This document shows positions 20,731 through 31,758 of a stretch of 64,000 nucleotides of DNA, piece after piece; within the stretch, counting starts at the first letter, position 1, and the number at the start of each line of letters is the position of its first letter. The position numbers and the translations under genes are program-made. Origin of the DNA: Mesostigma viride (lineage: Eukaryota > Streptophyta > Mesostigmatophyceae > Mesostigmatales > Mesostigmataceae); assembly GCA_009746045.1 (NCBI GenBank), contig RPFO01000313.1, positions 184,001 through 248,000 on the forward strand. Direction: 5' to 3'. Under the pieces are notes generated by a model. It made no database searches and was not told where the DNA came from. It saw only the letters and a program-made list of their open reading frames with translations.

Positions 20731-21084
20731 TTAGCGCCGCGCCGCTGAGCTCCTTGCGGCCTGGCCAGCTGCAAGGGTTCAATAGCAATCAGTGGCGACT
20801 GCCGCGGGCTCAGCCTCCCACAATCGGTTCCCCAAACAACAAAAATCCCGTCTCCATCGCCGGCGTGCTAGCCAGCGGTGAAGGGCATTCAACTTGTATT
20901 CACAGATGAAAGAAGCGCCCATTCCCATGCAAAAAGGCATCATCTGGAGTGTGGCACATCATAGGCACACAAGTACATGACTAAAGAGTGCTAAGGCATC
21001 AGCTGGTATAGTGCCTGTAGTAGGCGTACATGTACAAGGCCACTGCTAGGCCTGACTATTCTACCTTACTACTGCTGTATTCCC

Positions 21085-22548
21085 CTAAGCTGGGGCGTCT
21101 GGAGACGCGGGGGTCGCGGGGGTCGTGGGGGTCGCTTGCCAGGGCTTGTGGCCGACGTAGATGGTCGCCCCCTTCCAGTACACCGGCTTCCCCGCCGCGG
21201 TCAGACTGCCGGAGCTGGAGGTAGGTCGGCCATAGCTCCCGTCGCCGTTGTTGCTGGGCCAGGGTCAAGTCGTCGTCCAAGGTGAAGGGAGTCTTCTCGA
21301 GCCGCTTGCGGCGTCTGAGAAACGAAAGCTAAATTGTCCGATGGACTCTAAAAGATGAGAAGAAGCTGTGGCGCCCCTGCCTTACCCCGCGTGCGGGGAA
21401 GGCGGTGGGCGACCAGCTTGATCTCTCCATGAGAAGGCCCATGCGATCAAGGATTTTGCTCTCAAACGCACGTGCAAGCTTCTGGGAATTCTCACCTTCC
21501 GCCATGTCGAAGTTCTTGACGATGACGTTAAGGCTGCGTTTGGCGAGCTCGGCCTCCTCTCGGAGGTCAAACGTCTGCTGCTGTAGCTGTGCTGTGACGG
21601 CGGACGGTGGTGGAGGTGGTGGAGGTGGTGTGCTGCTTAAGCATGTCCACCATGCAGGTCAGGATGGGAGGATCGAGCATCACCAGCCAGGCCAGCTGGC
21701 TTGGCGGCAATGTCCTTCACCGCCTGGGCGGTGATGCCTGCGGTGTTTTGCAGGCATCCGATGGCGATGGCATTGTCCTGGAGGCGCTGGTCGATGTCGC
21801 GGAGCTGGGCGGTGATGGAGTCGGTGGAGGGGGTGGGGTGGGGGGGGGGGGAGGCGAGGAGGGGGGAGGTGGAGGTGGGGATGGCGGGGAGCTCAGCAGC
21901 CAGCGTGCGGCCCATAGCTGTCACATCTGCAGCTAGGGGCGTCACGTGCTGTGAAATGGCTTCTTGAAGATGGAGGAGGAACTGGTGGATTCGGTCAAGG
22001 GGGAGGGGACCCAGAGGTCATCGGCAGAGCGCTTAAGGATGGAAAAGAGAGCGGCGAGCTGAAGGCGAGGGCGAGACCAGCCGGGCAGGTGGTCAGGTCC
22101 GCGGTGGGAAAACTGGCCGTCAACTCCATTGCGGAGGCGATAATGGTCGTGGAGGCGCTGGCACAGGGCCAGCAGCGAGGCGTGTGACCCGTAAAACACG
22201 AGCTCCAGTATCTTGATGGGTGGCATTTCGAAATAGCTGGGTCTGTCGACGTCAAAGGTGGAAAATAAGCTGTCGACGCCAAAGTCAAAGGTGGAAAATA
22301 ACCTGTCGACGCCAAAGTCGCGCTCAGACCAGCTAAGTTCGGCTGGGCGGCTGCGCTTGGGCTCAGGCGAGGCAGAGGGCGAGGCATTAAGCCCGGGAGG
22401 AAGCTGGGCGACCACCAGTGTGCGACTAGTGTCACCGCTGCCTGCCGGACCTGAGGGCGAAGCTGCAGCCGGTGCTGCAGACGTATTTTCAGGGCTTTAA
22501 TAGCGCAGCCGCCAGGCTGCGTTGCGTAGAGGAGCGTTTGCTCGTCAT
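21085..22548 (-). pseudogene. LINE ORF1 protein (decayed copy)
   Basis: The presumed ATG at 22548 matches the start in copies B and C (TSKRPSTQRS-type N-terminus). The frame breaks several times. One piece has SPSASPEPKRSRPAELSW and a local in-frame duplication of a GVDxLFSTFD unit. A distal frame keeps DDDLTLAQQQRRRELWPTYL and LRQS. The intact relative at 45985-47358 shows what has been lost. The Gly/Thr-rich middle region is expanded here. Confidence 0.75.
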
Positions 22549-22710
22549 ATATTGCGTAATAGCTTCAGAAAATTATATCAGCGTGTGCGTCTTAGAAAGA
22601 CAAAGCGATTGTGATATTCACAGCCGAATTTGGTGCCCAAACGTGAAAGTTATGAGCGCCGCCGTCAGTCATGGCTACCTCGTGGCTCGTGGCTCGTATC
22701 ATGCTGTGAA

Positions 22711-23525
22711 GGGCTCTCATTTTTCCCACTGCGTTGTACTGCGTTGTGTTTGTGATACTAATGAAAAAAAGCTCCAGTGCTAATGAAAAAAAGCTCCAGT
22801 GGCCCAATGGGCCTGAGTTTTGTTCCACAGAGCCTGCATATGTTGCCCATAGCTCGTGCAAGAAGCCATTTTTTTTTTCATGAACCATTTGTGAATAAGC
22901 ACATGACTTGTGACCTAGGGTCAACAAATCACAGTCATGGTCAGACCCCCCTGTATTCAAACCAGTGTATCTCTCTAATGAATTAGCATTTTGTAGGTCT
23001 GAGTAGCTCAAAAAATCCTTTGATTTATGGGCTTTCAGGAAAGTATACACATGACTATGAAAAAAAAAATTCCTAGATGTTATGACGTGTTCTATAAATA
23101 GCTCACAACGCAGTATTAAAGTTAATTAATTAATTAATAGACACGTGACTGCGTCACGTGAGCATATGTCCTCAGTGGGAGGGGAACATGGGATGGGGAC
23201 GCAGTATATCGCGTTCTAAAAAAAAAACACGGGATCATAAATAATTCATCTATTCAAACGCCATACGAAACTCATGCCCTCACAAAGGACGCGTATTAAT
23301 TAATTACTTAATTAGACTCGTGCTCCCGTTGGGGAGTCACGGAGCATTAACCCCGACGCATATAACATGATAGTTGTATGATAGTTTCATTCTTGGAGGA
23401 TCTCATCATAGTTCCCACTAACAACTATGATAACAACACCAAGCAAACATTGTCATGAGATAAAACTGATACCTCGGACCCTGGTATCAATCGCCTCACG
23501 TAGTCAACCAACTATTCCTGGACAC
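22711..23525. other. AT-rich spacer with no gene seen
   Basis: About 800 bp. It contains a direct duplication of CTAATGAAAAAAAGCTCCAGTG near 22757-22801, (TTAA)n/(TTAAT)-like runs near 23120-23140 and 23297-23312, and a CACGTG-containing inverted repeat at 23142-23160. No coding evidence. Confidence 0.4.
23142..23160. repeat. Inverted repeat CACGTGAC-n3-GTCACGTG
   Basis: A perfect 8-bp inverted repeat containing two CACGTG hexamers (G-box/E-box core). It could bind a bZIP or bHLH factor or may be incidental. No adjacent gene on this strand is evident other than the 5'-truncated LINE. Confidence 0.4.
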
Positions 23526-23538
23526 ATGGCGCACCTTT

Positions 23539-26500
23539 TTGCGGGATAGCGGGATGGTTGCTGTCAACTGCCACTTCCAACGTCCCTCACAGGACTTGGT
23601 CACTTTTCGTGGCCCTAACGGCCATCAGGCCTGTTTGGACTACGTGGTGGTACGGCAGCCCAGGTGCACCTCGGTTCTGGACACCCGAGTTTTTGACACG
23701 CCCACGGTGTGCTCTGACCACCGGTTGGTGCGCGCGACCATTCGGCTCCGGTTCCACGTCCCCGCGCGCCGCGCCCCAGTGGTCCGCCCTGACTGGTCTG
23801 CTCTACGCCCGGTCCGGGGAGATCCTGAGGACTGGACGGACGCCGAGCACGAGCGGAACCGGTGCCGACGGGAGTACCTGTCGGCCCTGGGCGCCCGGGC
23901 GGACGTCGACGAGCTGGACAAGGGTGCCCCCGACGCCGCCATTTTTGCGGGTTTTGCGACCCGTGCCCCGCTGCTGGCAGCCCGGCACCTGCCGGCCATG
24001 CCCCGCCGCCGCCCCGGCCCGCTCTACCGCCAGGACCCCAAGGTCTTGGCCGCCCGGCACCGCCTCAAGCGTAACCAGGACCCGCTGAAGAAACCAGTGC
24101 TCAAGGCCGCCCTCGTGGAGGCCTACGAGCACGCTCAGGACGCGGAGGCGGCCCAGTGCATCGCGGATGCCAAGGCCTGCCAGGCTCGCAACCAGGGCAA
24201 GGACATGTGGTACCACCTCGACCGGCTCGGCGGCCGGCGGCAGCGCACCCCGGTGGAGCACACGGGGGACGGCACGGCGCCGGTCAGCCTTGACCGCTGG
24301 TTGGTGGCCCACAATGTTTCCTTGACCGGTGGGGCTCGCGCCCCCCCCCCGCCGCTTCACCCCGAGACGGCCGCCCGCCTCAGGGTTGCCGGACCCCCGG
24401 CGCCGCCGCCAGCGCCCCCCTCCTCGGCCGCGGACTACCAAGTCCCCGCCTTGCAGGAGGGCTGCCTTGCCACTGACGACGTCGTCCACCCCTTCACTTT
24501 GAAGGAATTGGACGGCGCCCTTGCTCGCCTGCGGTACGATGCGGCGGTCGGTGCCGACCACCTTTCTGCTGAGCTGCTGAAGACCCCTGATCCGGCGGTT
24601 AGGGATCTTCTGCTGGCATTCTGCAACCGTGTCCTGCTTTCTGACGAGCCTCCGCCTGCTGAGTGGCAGACGGCCATCCGCGTCATGCTGTACAAGAAGG
24701 GCTCTGCTGCTGACCCCGGTAACTACCGGGGTGTCTGCCTCCAGAGCGCCGCGCTGAAAGTCTTCATGCGCATGATGCTGCACAGGCTCCGCGCCGCGCT
24801 GGACCCACACCTGGGTGAGTCTCAGATGGGTTTCCGTCGTGGTCGTAACACTGTCATGGCTGTGTTTGTCGCGCGCCGGTTGATGGAGGAGGTGCGTCGC
24901 CTTCCCCCTGACAGTTTGCCGCTGGTCTTCATTTTGTTGACTATATCAAGGCCTTTGACACGGTCCTCTGGGAGGCTCTTTGGGCCATCCTAGCTCTGGA
25001 TCGAGTGCCACCTGCGTTTATTGCTGCCATTCGCCGACTGTATGAGGGCTCACAGGCAGTAGTTCCGACTGCGGAAGGCACCACCCCACCATTCCCCCTT
25101 CACCACGGGGTGTGGCAAGGTTGTGTCCTGTCCCCATACCTGTTCATTATTGTCGTGGATCACGTCATGCGCCGAGCACGTGCGCGCTTTACTGCTCTTA
25201 AGGGGTTCGAGCCAGGCTTGGACATCCTTAACACGTCGTTTGTAACCACACCTATTTTTAGGACTGAGTTCAACTCAGTCCTAATTTTAGGACTGAGTTT
25301 TAGGGTTTTGTAGAAAATTCACCCAAGTCAGAATGTTTGGCAAAAAAATTCTCTCAAAATTTATTCAAATACTACGTGAAAAGATCTTTCTGGGACATAT
25401 TTTTGCGATTTTTTTGGATTTGATTTGGACGGTCAAATGTACGGTCAAAGTACAGGTGGTAAGGGTACTTTTTCACGTGAAACGCGAGTTCCGGAAATGC
25501 TCGACCTAGCCATGGCGGCTTGCGCCCATGCACGCAGTTTACGTTTTGGGACGATATAGCTGGCCAAACTCAGGAAATAGATTTTATATATCCTAGAGAT
25601 GATACAAGTTAATTTTCAGCTCGCGGGGATGCGATTTACTAGGTGTCGGCACCGTTCTTGCTGGAAAAAGCTGTGATCAGGCAGGTCGACGGAATTGATT
25701 ACTACAACTGCTTTCCGGCGCAATTCGAAGGGTTTATAGGTTTCTTTCTACTTTTTATCATGCATGGTCATAGCATTGACTTAGTGGCAGTATAGATTTG
25801 ATGATTTCGACCACTCTGTCACGTCATGGTGTGTGTGCCGCAAAGTGCCACTTTTGCATGCACCGCCTGGGCCAAGGTAACGCCAGCCATGCCAGGTAAA
25901 GCCGGAATATCGTTGTCTCATCGTTTCTTGATGTTCGTACATGAGTTTAAGCTTGCGAGGTGTTGCCAGTTTCGAGTCTTGATGCTCTTTCTTGACCGTT
26001 GCCTGCCCCTCTCCAAAACCCCCTTTTTAGATGATGTTGCCAGGCATTTGCCTTGCCCTGGTGTAGTTGTGCAGGGTTTTAGGCGCTTAATGGGTGTAAA
26101 CACCTTCATAGATGTTAGTTATTCTTTTGCTACGTTCATACTGCATAATTGTGTGGCCATGGGCTTCGTCAAGGGTGCTTTCGAGCTTATATGGGTGAGT
26201 GAAAAATCTTGGAGGTAAACCACTGTCATCATGTGCCAGCAAGTATGTTGGCCATGCCATGGCCAGGAAAAACAGTTTTATCCATGTCCATTCTTGTTAG
26301 AGACACTTGAAATATGCTTAACCTGCCCAGTACATTGGTGGTTAACACACACAAAAAAACCTTTCGTGGGTAGGCATCCAAACCCATTCCCTACGTGCTT
26401 GCATAGGCTCTTGCACATTAGAAGGTATAATATAACTGCAATATGATGATGCAAGCATGTTGTCCTATTATGCTGGAAGGGAAATGAGCTGATTGGCATG

Positions 26501-27867
26501 GTTGGTGGCCACGGTGGTGTGTAGTACGACCGCACTCCCATGCTAGCATTTTGCTACCAAGGCCCAGTCCTATTTATAGGACTGGCAGTGTTTTGCATGT
26601 TTCAGGCAGTGCCAGTGGCCGAATTGAGTCCAGTTTTTTGCCACAGTTCAAGAACTCTATTATCTACATGCCTATGATTTTTAATAGTGAATATGGATTT
26701 TATTGGATTTTACACACTCGTGTTTCCACAGAAAATTTCAAAATCGCGAGTAAGGGTTGAGACTCATGTATAATTTTACATGATTTGGTCAACATATGAT
26801 TTTTTAAGCATATGCCCAAGCATTAGCATGATATTGAGTGCTATGATGCATATCAAACATATGGGGTACCCCCCCCCCCTTACCGCCACATGATCTCAAA
26901 GATGGTATACTCAGTCCTATTTTTAGGACTGAGTAATTACAAACGACGTGTTAACGAGAAAGAGCACGGCGGGGTTGAACCTGGCTACCGCCTGGCCGAC
27001 CTGATTTATGCGGATGACACCACCCTCATCGCGCGCCCCGAGCACATTCAGACCTGGCTGGACTGTCTGGGCCTGGAGGCGAGGGCGGTGGGGTTGGAGA
27101 TTAGTGTCAAAACTGAGGCGATGGTGATTGGGGCCTCCAGTACACCGCCGCTGCCGCGCCTCCTCGACGGGACGACGGTCCCGTTCCGCAATCGCTTCAA
27201 ACTGCTGGGGAGTTGGCTCCCTGACACCGCCGACGATGTGGACACCCGCATCGGCCTGGCCTGGGCTAGGCTTCATTCGCTCAACACCTACTGGCGCTCC
27301 AAGGGCCTGGGCGAGCACCGCAAGCGCATGCTCTTCAAGGTCCTCGTCCTCACGGTGCTCACGTATGGCGCCGAGGCCTGGACACTCACACCCACACTGG
27401 CAGCTAGGCTAGACGGCACAGTTTACAGGATGCTCCGACAGGTCCTGAACGTAGGGTTTTCCAGGCGACCATCATCAGAGTCTTTGTATCAGGGCATGCC
27501 TCGTATTTCGGACGAGATTAGACAGCATAGGATAGCATTTGTAGGACACCTTGCTCGCACCAGCCAGGTCGACACCGCCCTTGGTCTGGCAGGCCCCCAG
27601 CGGCTTGGCCAGCCAGGGCGGCACATTCTGACCTGGCCTGGCCCCAAGGGCATTGCCAAAAAGGTCGGGAAACATGTCACGAACTACGTACAGATGTTGC
27701 TGGATGACCTACTGGTCCCAGCCCAGTTTGAATACCGCATCCACTCTCTCTCCCTTCTTTGGACTGCCATTCAGAACAAGACGCGGTGGAAGAAGATTGT
27801 CAAGGCTCACACGCCCGACCCTGTGGGCAAGCCACCTCCCCCCAAGAGGAGGCGTTTTGATGAGTAG
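23539..27867 (+). pseudogene. LINE ORF2: endonuclease C-terminus and RT, split by transposon
   Basis: The frame starts inside the endonuclease (GMVAVNCHFQR, CLDYVVVRQP, and VCSDHRLVRA as the S-D-H motif). A Pro/Ala-rich spacer leads to RT: KELDGALARLRYDAAVGADH, MLYKKGSAADPGNYRGVCL and SQMGFRRGRNT. A one-base loss near 24940 shifts the frame to FVDYIKAFDTV. The next pieces are GVWQGCVLSPYLF and, beyond the insertion at 25232-26950, YRLADLIYADDTTLIA (intact Y-A-D-D), LGSWL and the C-terminal region ending PPPPKRRRFDE. Deleting the transposon plus one TTAA joins the two RT halves in frame. The gene would supply nicking and reverse transcription for target-primed insertion, but is now inactive. 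GC-rich codon use contrasts with the AT-rich transposon inside it. Confidence 0.88.
25232..26950. mobile_element. TTAA-target DNA transposon, family 1, copy 2
   Basis: Ends CACGTCGTTTGTAA / TTACAAACGACGTG, flanked by TTAA at 25228-25231 and 26951-26954. It has the same organisation and interior as 5896-7614, including the AGGACTGAGT hairpin motifs next to the ends and the frame at 25826-26218. By my count it has the same length as copy 1 (1719 bp). It is inserted in a coding codon of the LINE RT, so both boundaries and the target duplication are fixed by the host frame. Confidence 0.85.
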
Positions 27868-28011
27868 GGTAGTTAGGATTTTTCTAGACTAGCTAGATTA
27901 GCGTTAGGTTAGTTCGATTACGCGGCTCTCCCCACTCCACCACCCATCAAGGAATATGTGCTACATGATCTCCCAACGGAGGCATGTTATAATTTAATTT
28001 AATTTAATTTT

Positions 28012-28023
28012 AATGGCGCACCA
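28012..28023. repeat. Target-site duplication of LINE derivative B
   Basis: AATGGCGCACCA at 28012-28023 recurs exactly at 30680-30691, directly outside the leader and the pentamer tail of copy B. Confidence 0.85.
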
Positions 28024-28175
28024 GCCACGAGCCAAGAGCCACGAGGTAGCCATGGCTGACGGCGGAGCTCATAACTTTCACGTTTGAGCACCAAATTTAG
28101 CCGTGAATATCACTATCGCTTCGTCTTTCTAAGACGCACATGCCGGTAGAATTTTCCGACTCTATTACGCAATAC

Positions 28176-29514
28176 ATGACGAGCAAACGCCCCTCGACGC
28201 AACGCAGTTTGGCGGATGCGCTCGCCTTTAACAATGCGGCAGCTGAGGCTGCCGCTACGCCATATCCGGCAGGCAGCGGTGACACTAGTCGTGCACTGGT
28301 GGTCGCCCAGCAACCTCCCGGCCTCCATGCCTCGCCATCGGCATCGCCAGACCCTAAACGCGCCTGCTCAGCCGACAAAACAGGAGGGTCTTCACGCCCC
28401 TCGGAACCGCGCTTTCGGCTCAAACCTTTCCAGGTCGATGATCACGACTGGACCAACATGTCTCCGTCCGATGCTCTGGACTGCATCTTCTACGGGGACT
28501 ACGCCTCGCTTTACGACCTGTGCATCCGTCTCCACGCCACCGGACGCCTCCTCGTCACCGAAGGCCGTCGCTGGCACAACGTCAGCATGGTTTTCGGCTC
28601 CCCCCGCCCCGACCTCCAGCGTGCCATCCTCAACTCCCTTCTCCAGCGCTCTGACGGCAAGATCTGGGCTCCATCCATCTCCGCCCCCACCCTCCGTTCC
28701 ATCCTCATGGAAGCCTTCCAGCAGCACGTGACCCCCCTTGCTGCTGACGTCGCAGCAATCGGTGGCCCGCTGGCTGCTGAACTTCCTCACCTCACCGCCA
28801 CCTCCACTGCCATTTCCGCCTCCACTGCCGACATCAAAGCCCAGCTCCTCGACCTCGACCAACGCCTTCACGCCACCGCCACCGCCCTTGAGAGCTTGCA
28901 TGACACCGCCGGCCTCACCGCCCAGGCGGTAAAGGACATCGCCGCCCAGCTGGCGCCTGCTGGCCCGGCCGGCGATGCTCCCTCCACCTGGGCGGACTTG
29001 CTTAAGCAGCACACCACCTCCACCACGTCCACCATCACGGCACAACTCAAGCAACAAGCCCTCGACCTTCGTGAGGAAGCCGACATCGCCCAGGCTGCGC
29101 AGCCACAATGTCATCGTCAAGCACTTCGACCAGCCGGCAGGTGAGACCTCCACGAGCCTTCTTGAGGCATTTAAGCACGACATTTTTGCCCCCATGCTAC
29201 TCACTGGTGAGCTGGACATGTCGGCTGTCCGCCTCCCCCGCGCGCGGGGGAAGGCTGGCACGGCACCCGTGCTCCTCACCTTTAAGTACATGGCGGACAA
29301 GCTGTCGTTCCTTAAATGCCGCAAGAACCTCTCGAGGACTCGCTTCACGCTGGACGACGACTTGACCCTGGCCCAGCAACAGCGGCGACGCGAGCTATGG
29401 CCGACCTACCTTAAGCTCCGGCAGAGCGCAAGGGGGAAGCCGGTATACTGGAGGGGGGCGGTCATCCACGTTGACCACAAGCCCTGGCAGGCCCCCCCTG
29501 CCACCTCAGACTAG
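28176..29514 (+). pseudogene. LINE ORF1 protein, one frameshift
   Basis: It starts MTSKRPSTQRS. The N-terminal part is Ala/Pro-rich with a basic PEPKR-like segment (DPKRACSADK). A conserved ILxxVFYG/IFYGDYASLYDLC block follows, then a Thr/Ala-rich low-complexity middle and TAQAVKDIAAQ. Near 29095 the frame shifts, after which HNVIVKHFDQPAGE, AVRLPRARGKAG and TLDDDLTLAQQQRRRELW continue to the stop at 29514. The C-terminal block resembles the RRM/C-terminal domain arrangement of L1-type ORF1 proteins (aHRlpR..gk..PvLltFk and a late LxxxRREL motif), which bind LINE RNA. Confidence 0.8.
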
Positions 29515-29923
29515 GGAATATATACCAGTGGTGTAGATTAGTCAGGCTTAGCCTAGCATGTGGCCCACGCGCATGTGCGTCCATAATGGCCCCCATGGAT
29601 GATGCCTTCAGAATTTAGCCAAGCCCTGCCTATAATGGGACCCCCATGGATGTCGCATTAAGAATTTAGCCATGCTATGCCATGCAGAGAGATGCTCTCT
29701 GTCGAGAAGCCATGCCCTAGCTCTTGTATAGCCATGACGATCTTCCCCCACATGACATACTCCCCCTTAGCTGGGCATAGTGTGAAGATCATGAGGGTGC
29801 AGGTGCCCTGGTGCACCTAGAGCAAGTATTGCTTACATTCCCACCCTTGCAGGAAGTAGCCCAGAATGCCATATGCCCCTTCTCAGGGATATGTGCTACA
29901 TGTACTCCCAACAGAGTTATTTT

Positions 29924-30255
29924 CTGATTTGGCACGCCGCAAAGGTGAAAACCATTTGCGTTCAGTGCCGGTCCGCGGAAAACGCGGAAAAACGCGATCT
30001 GCAAATGAATCCAGGCCGGAATCGAATTGGGGACCTCTTGCACCAACCTGACGATAGGACGGACGTCTCCGGATCCTAGGGCATCGCCAACTGACACCTA
30101 CAGTCATCCGCAAAAGTTCTCCTTTCTGGGGAGTGATGCAAGCCTTTCGGATTTGACCAGTACTAGATAAATCATTCGAGATCTGTATGTAGGAGTACTA
30201 CACACGTGTCTGCACGCGAGACTTGTTCAGTCTCGCACCGTGAGACGGGCTGAAC
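29924..30255 (-). mobile_element. SINE copy S1 (tRNA-like B box)
   Basis: About 332 bp, the reverse complement of the SINE at 42345-42675, with GAATCGAATTGGGGACC as the B-box complement. The tandem pair S1/S2 is bracketed by AGAGTTATTTT (29913-29923) and AGAGTTATGTTT (30658-30669), suggesting one insertion event or insertion followed by duplication within the LINE B tail. Confidence 0.7.
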
Positions 30256-30319
30256 ACGGCTGGAACCTTCTTGAGAAGGGGGCGTAGCCGGTACTATCGA
30301 AATCAGCCAAGCGTATATT

Positions 30320-30655
30320 CTGATGTGGCACGCCGCAAAGGTGAAAACCATTTGCGTTCAGTGCCGGTCCGCGGAAAACGCGGAAAAACGCGATCTGCAA
30401 ATGAATCCAGGCCGGAATCGAATTGGGGACCTCTCGCACCAATTTTGCTGACGATAGGACGGACGTCTCCGGATCCTAGGGCATCGCCAACTGACACCTA
30501 CAGTCATCCGCAAAAGTTCTCCTTTCCGGGGAGTGATGCAAGCCTTTCGGATTTGACCAGTACTAGATAAATCATTCGAGATCTGTATGTAGGAGTACTA
30601 CACACGTGTCTGCACGCGAGACTTGTTCAGTCTCGCACCGTGAGACGGGCTGAAC
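30320..30655 (-). mobile_element. SINE copy S2 (tRNA-like B box)
   Basis: About 336 bp, nearly identical to S1 and separated from it by 64 bp of unrelated sequence. It retains the A-box-like CCAATTTTGCTG (complement), which S1 has partly lost. It ends GCTGAAC like S1. Confidence 0.7.
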
Positions 30656-30691
30656 TGAGAGTTATGTTTCTAATTAATTAATGGCGCACCA

Positions 30692-31754
30692 ATGTCGTGC
30701 AAGGACCCCTGGGCACTGCCATCGGCAGGCACATAAGTTATCAATGAGACAACCAGCGCAGGCCAGAAATCGGGAGAATCCGGACCATGGTAGCTCGAGC
30801 CTGCCGTTATCTTGTCCGCGTGTTCGAGTCGTTCAGGATGATGAAGATGAATGGTGATGGAAATGTGTATCCTTGTGCATTGAAATTATGGCTGGCTTAC
30901 GTGTAGAGCGACTAGATGACCTAGACGGTGGGGCCGGAAACAGCATGCTTGATCAGGGCGTGTGTTTCGAGCTTAACTGGCCGGGAGTGTCTAGTGGTGA
31001 GCACCATTGCTGCGATCGCTCTCCCACCATTTACGAGGAAATACCCGCAAATGGAAAACCACTGGAAAGGTCTAGCAAGTCAGTCATCACGTTAGCCATG
31101 CCATGATTCCAAACGTCCAAGAACTGCACACAGTGCAAAGGCAAAAAGCCGGAGGACAGCACTTTCAAATGTGCGGCGGGAACCAAAAGCCTGCGTATGC
31201 CAGAAAACATCGTGTTGCTGCAGCGACGCGACGATGTGGACAACGAATCCAGTGCTAAGCTCGGAACGGCCGCAAAGGAGATCTGGCATCACAGGGTTCA
31301 GATGTGCGGAGATACTGTGCGATCCAGCCGGTCCACGACCTGTTTGTAGAGCTTGTGTTATCGCCATCTTACTAAGCATGACCAGCATTGTCATTCTGGG
31401 TTTAAAAAAAAGCAGACGACAATAATGGCCTCAGCCTTGCCAGCAAAATATCCATGATCACCACAGGTAACGATGCTATTGTCCCAAATTTATGCCAGAC
31501 CTGCCTGTGCACTGATGACAGGGTAACCTCTACCCCTACATGTCATGAGCAAGGCAAAAGAGAGGAACCGTGTCAACTGGCCACCAGCCCAGCTGCCCCG
31601 GTCTCTGGTTGCAAGGTAGGGCGGTCATCCAGACAACCCAACCGTAGGGCATGCTGATGCCTGTGCCTGTCTTGTGCTATTAGCACTGACCCGTTCAACA
31701 GACAGCAGTAGTGGAGGATACCTCAATGCCAGGCATCGTGATGTCACACTCCTC
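30692..31754. other. Intergenic, no gene seen
   Basis: About 1.06 kb between LINE derivative B and a TTAA transposon. Several short frames of fewer than 105 codons lack recognisable domains on both strands. No RNA gene was recognised. Confidence 0.4.
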
Positions 31755-31758
31755 TTAA

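Larger units (their letters stand above)
20161..22698 (-). mobile_element. ORF1-only LINE derivative, copy A
   Basis: Minus-strand element. The 5' leader near 22698 (GCCACGAGCCACGAGGTAGCC) matches those of copies B (28024) and C (45827). A decayed ORF1 follows, then a 3' region with 'ACTCCCAACGGAG'-like sequence, and an (AATTC)n-type pentamer tail at 20159-20177 on the minus strand. No endonuclease or RT is present between ORF1 and the tail. An imperfect target duplication flanks it. Confidence 0.75.
23526..28011 (+). mobile_element. 5'-truncated LINE carrying ORF2
   Basis: A plus-strand non-LTR element with the C-terminal part of an APE-type endonuclease, RT and C-terminal region, then a short 3' UTR containing ATGTGCTACATGATCTCCCAACGGAGG and a (TTTAA)n tail ending near 28010. 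The 3' UTR resembles that of the ORF1-only derivatives. A family 1 transposon sits inside the RT. The 5' limit is not certain; ATGGCGCACC at 23526-23535 recurs after the tail and may be a target duplication. Confidence 0.75.
28024..30679 (+). mobile_element. ORF1-only LINE derivative, copy B (contains two SINEs)
   Basis: A plus-strand element with the shared leader (28024-28175), ORF1 (28176-29514), a 3' region with ATGTGCTACATGTACTCCCAAC and a (TAATT)n-type tail ending at 30679. A 12-bp perfect target duplication flanks it. There is no ORF2. The tail is interrupted by a block of two SINE copies (29924-30655). It is inserted at the 3' end of the ORF2-carrying LINE. Confidence 0.85.

Noticed and set aside
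23803-24810. 335-aa minus-strand frame opposite the LINE ORF2
   Set aside because: High-GC antisense frame; the plus strand carries clear endonuclease and RT motifs.
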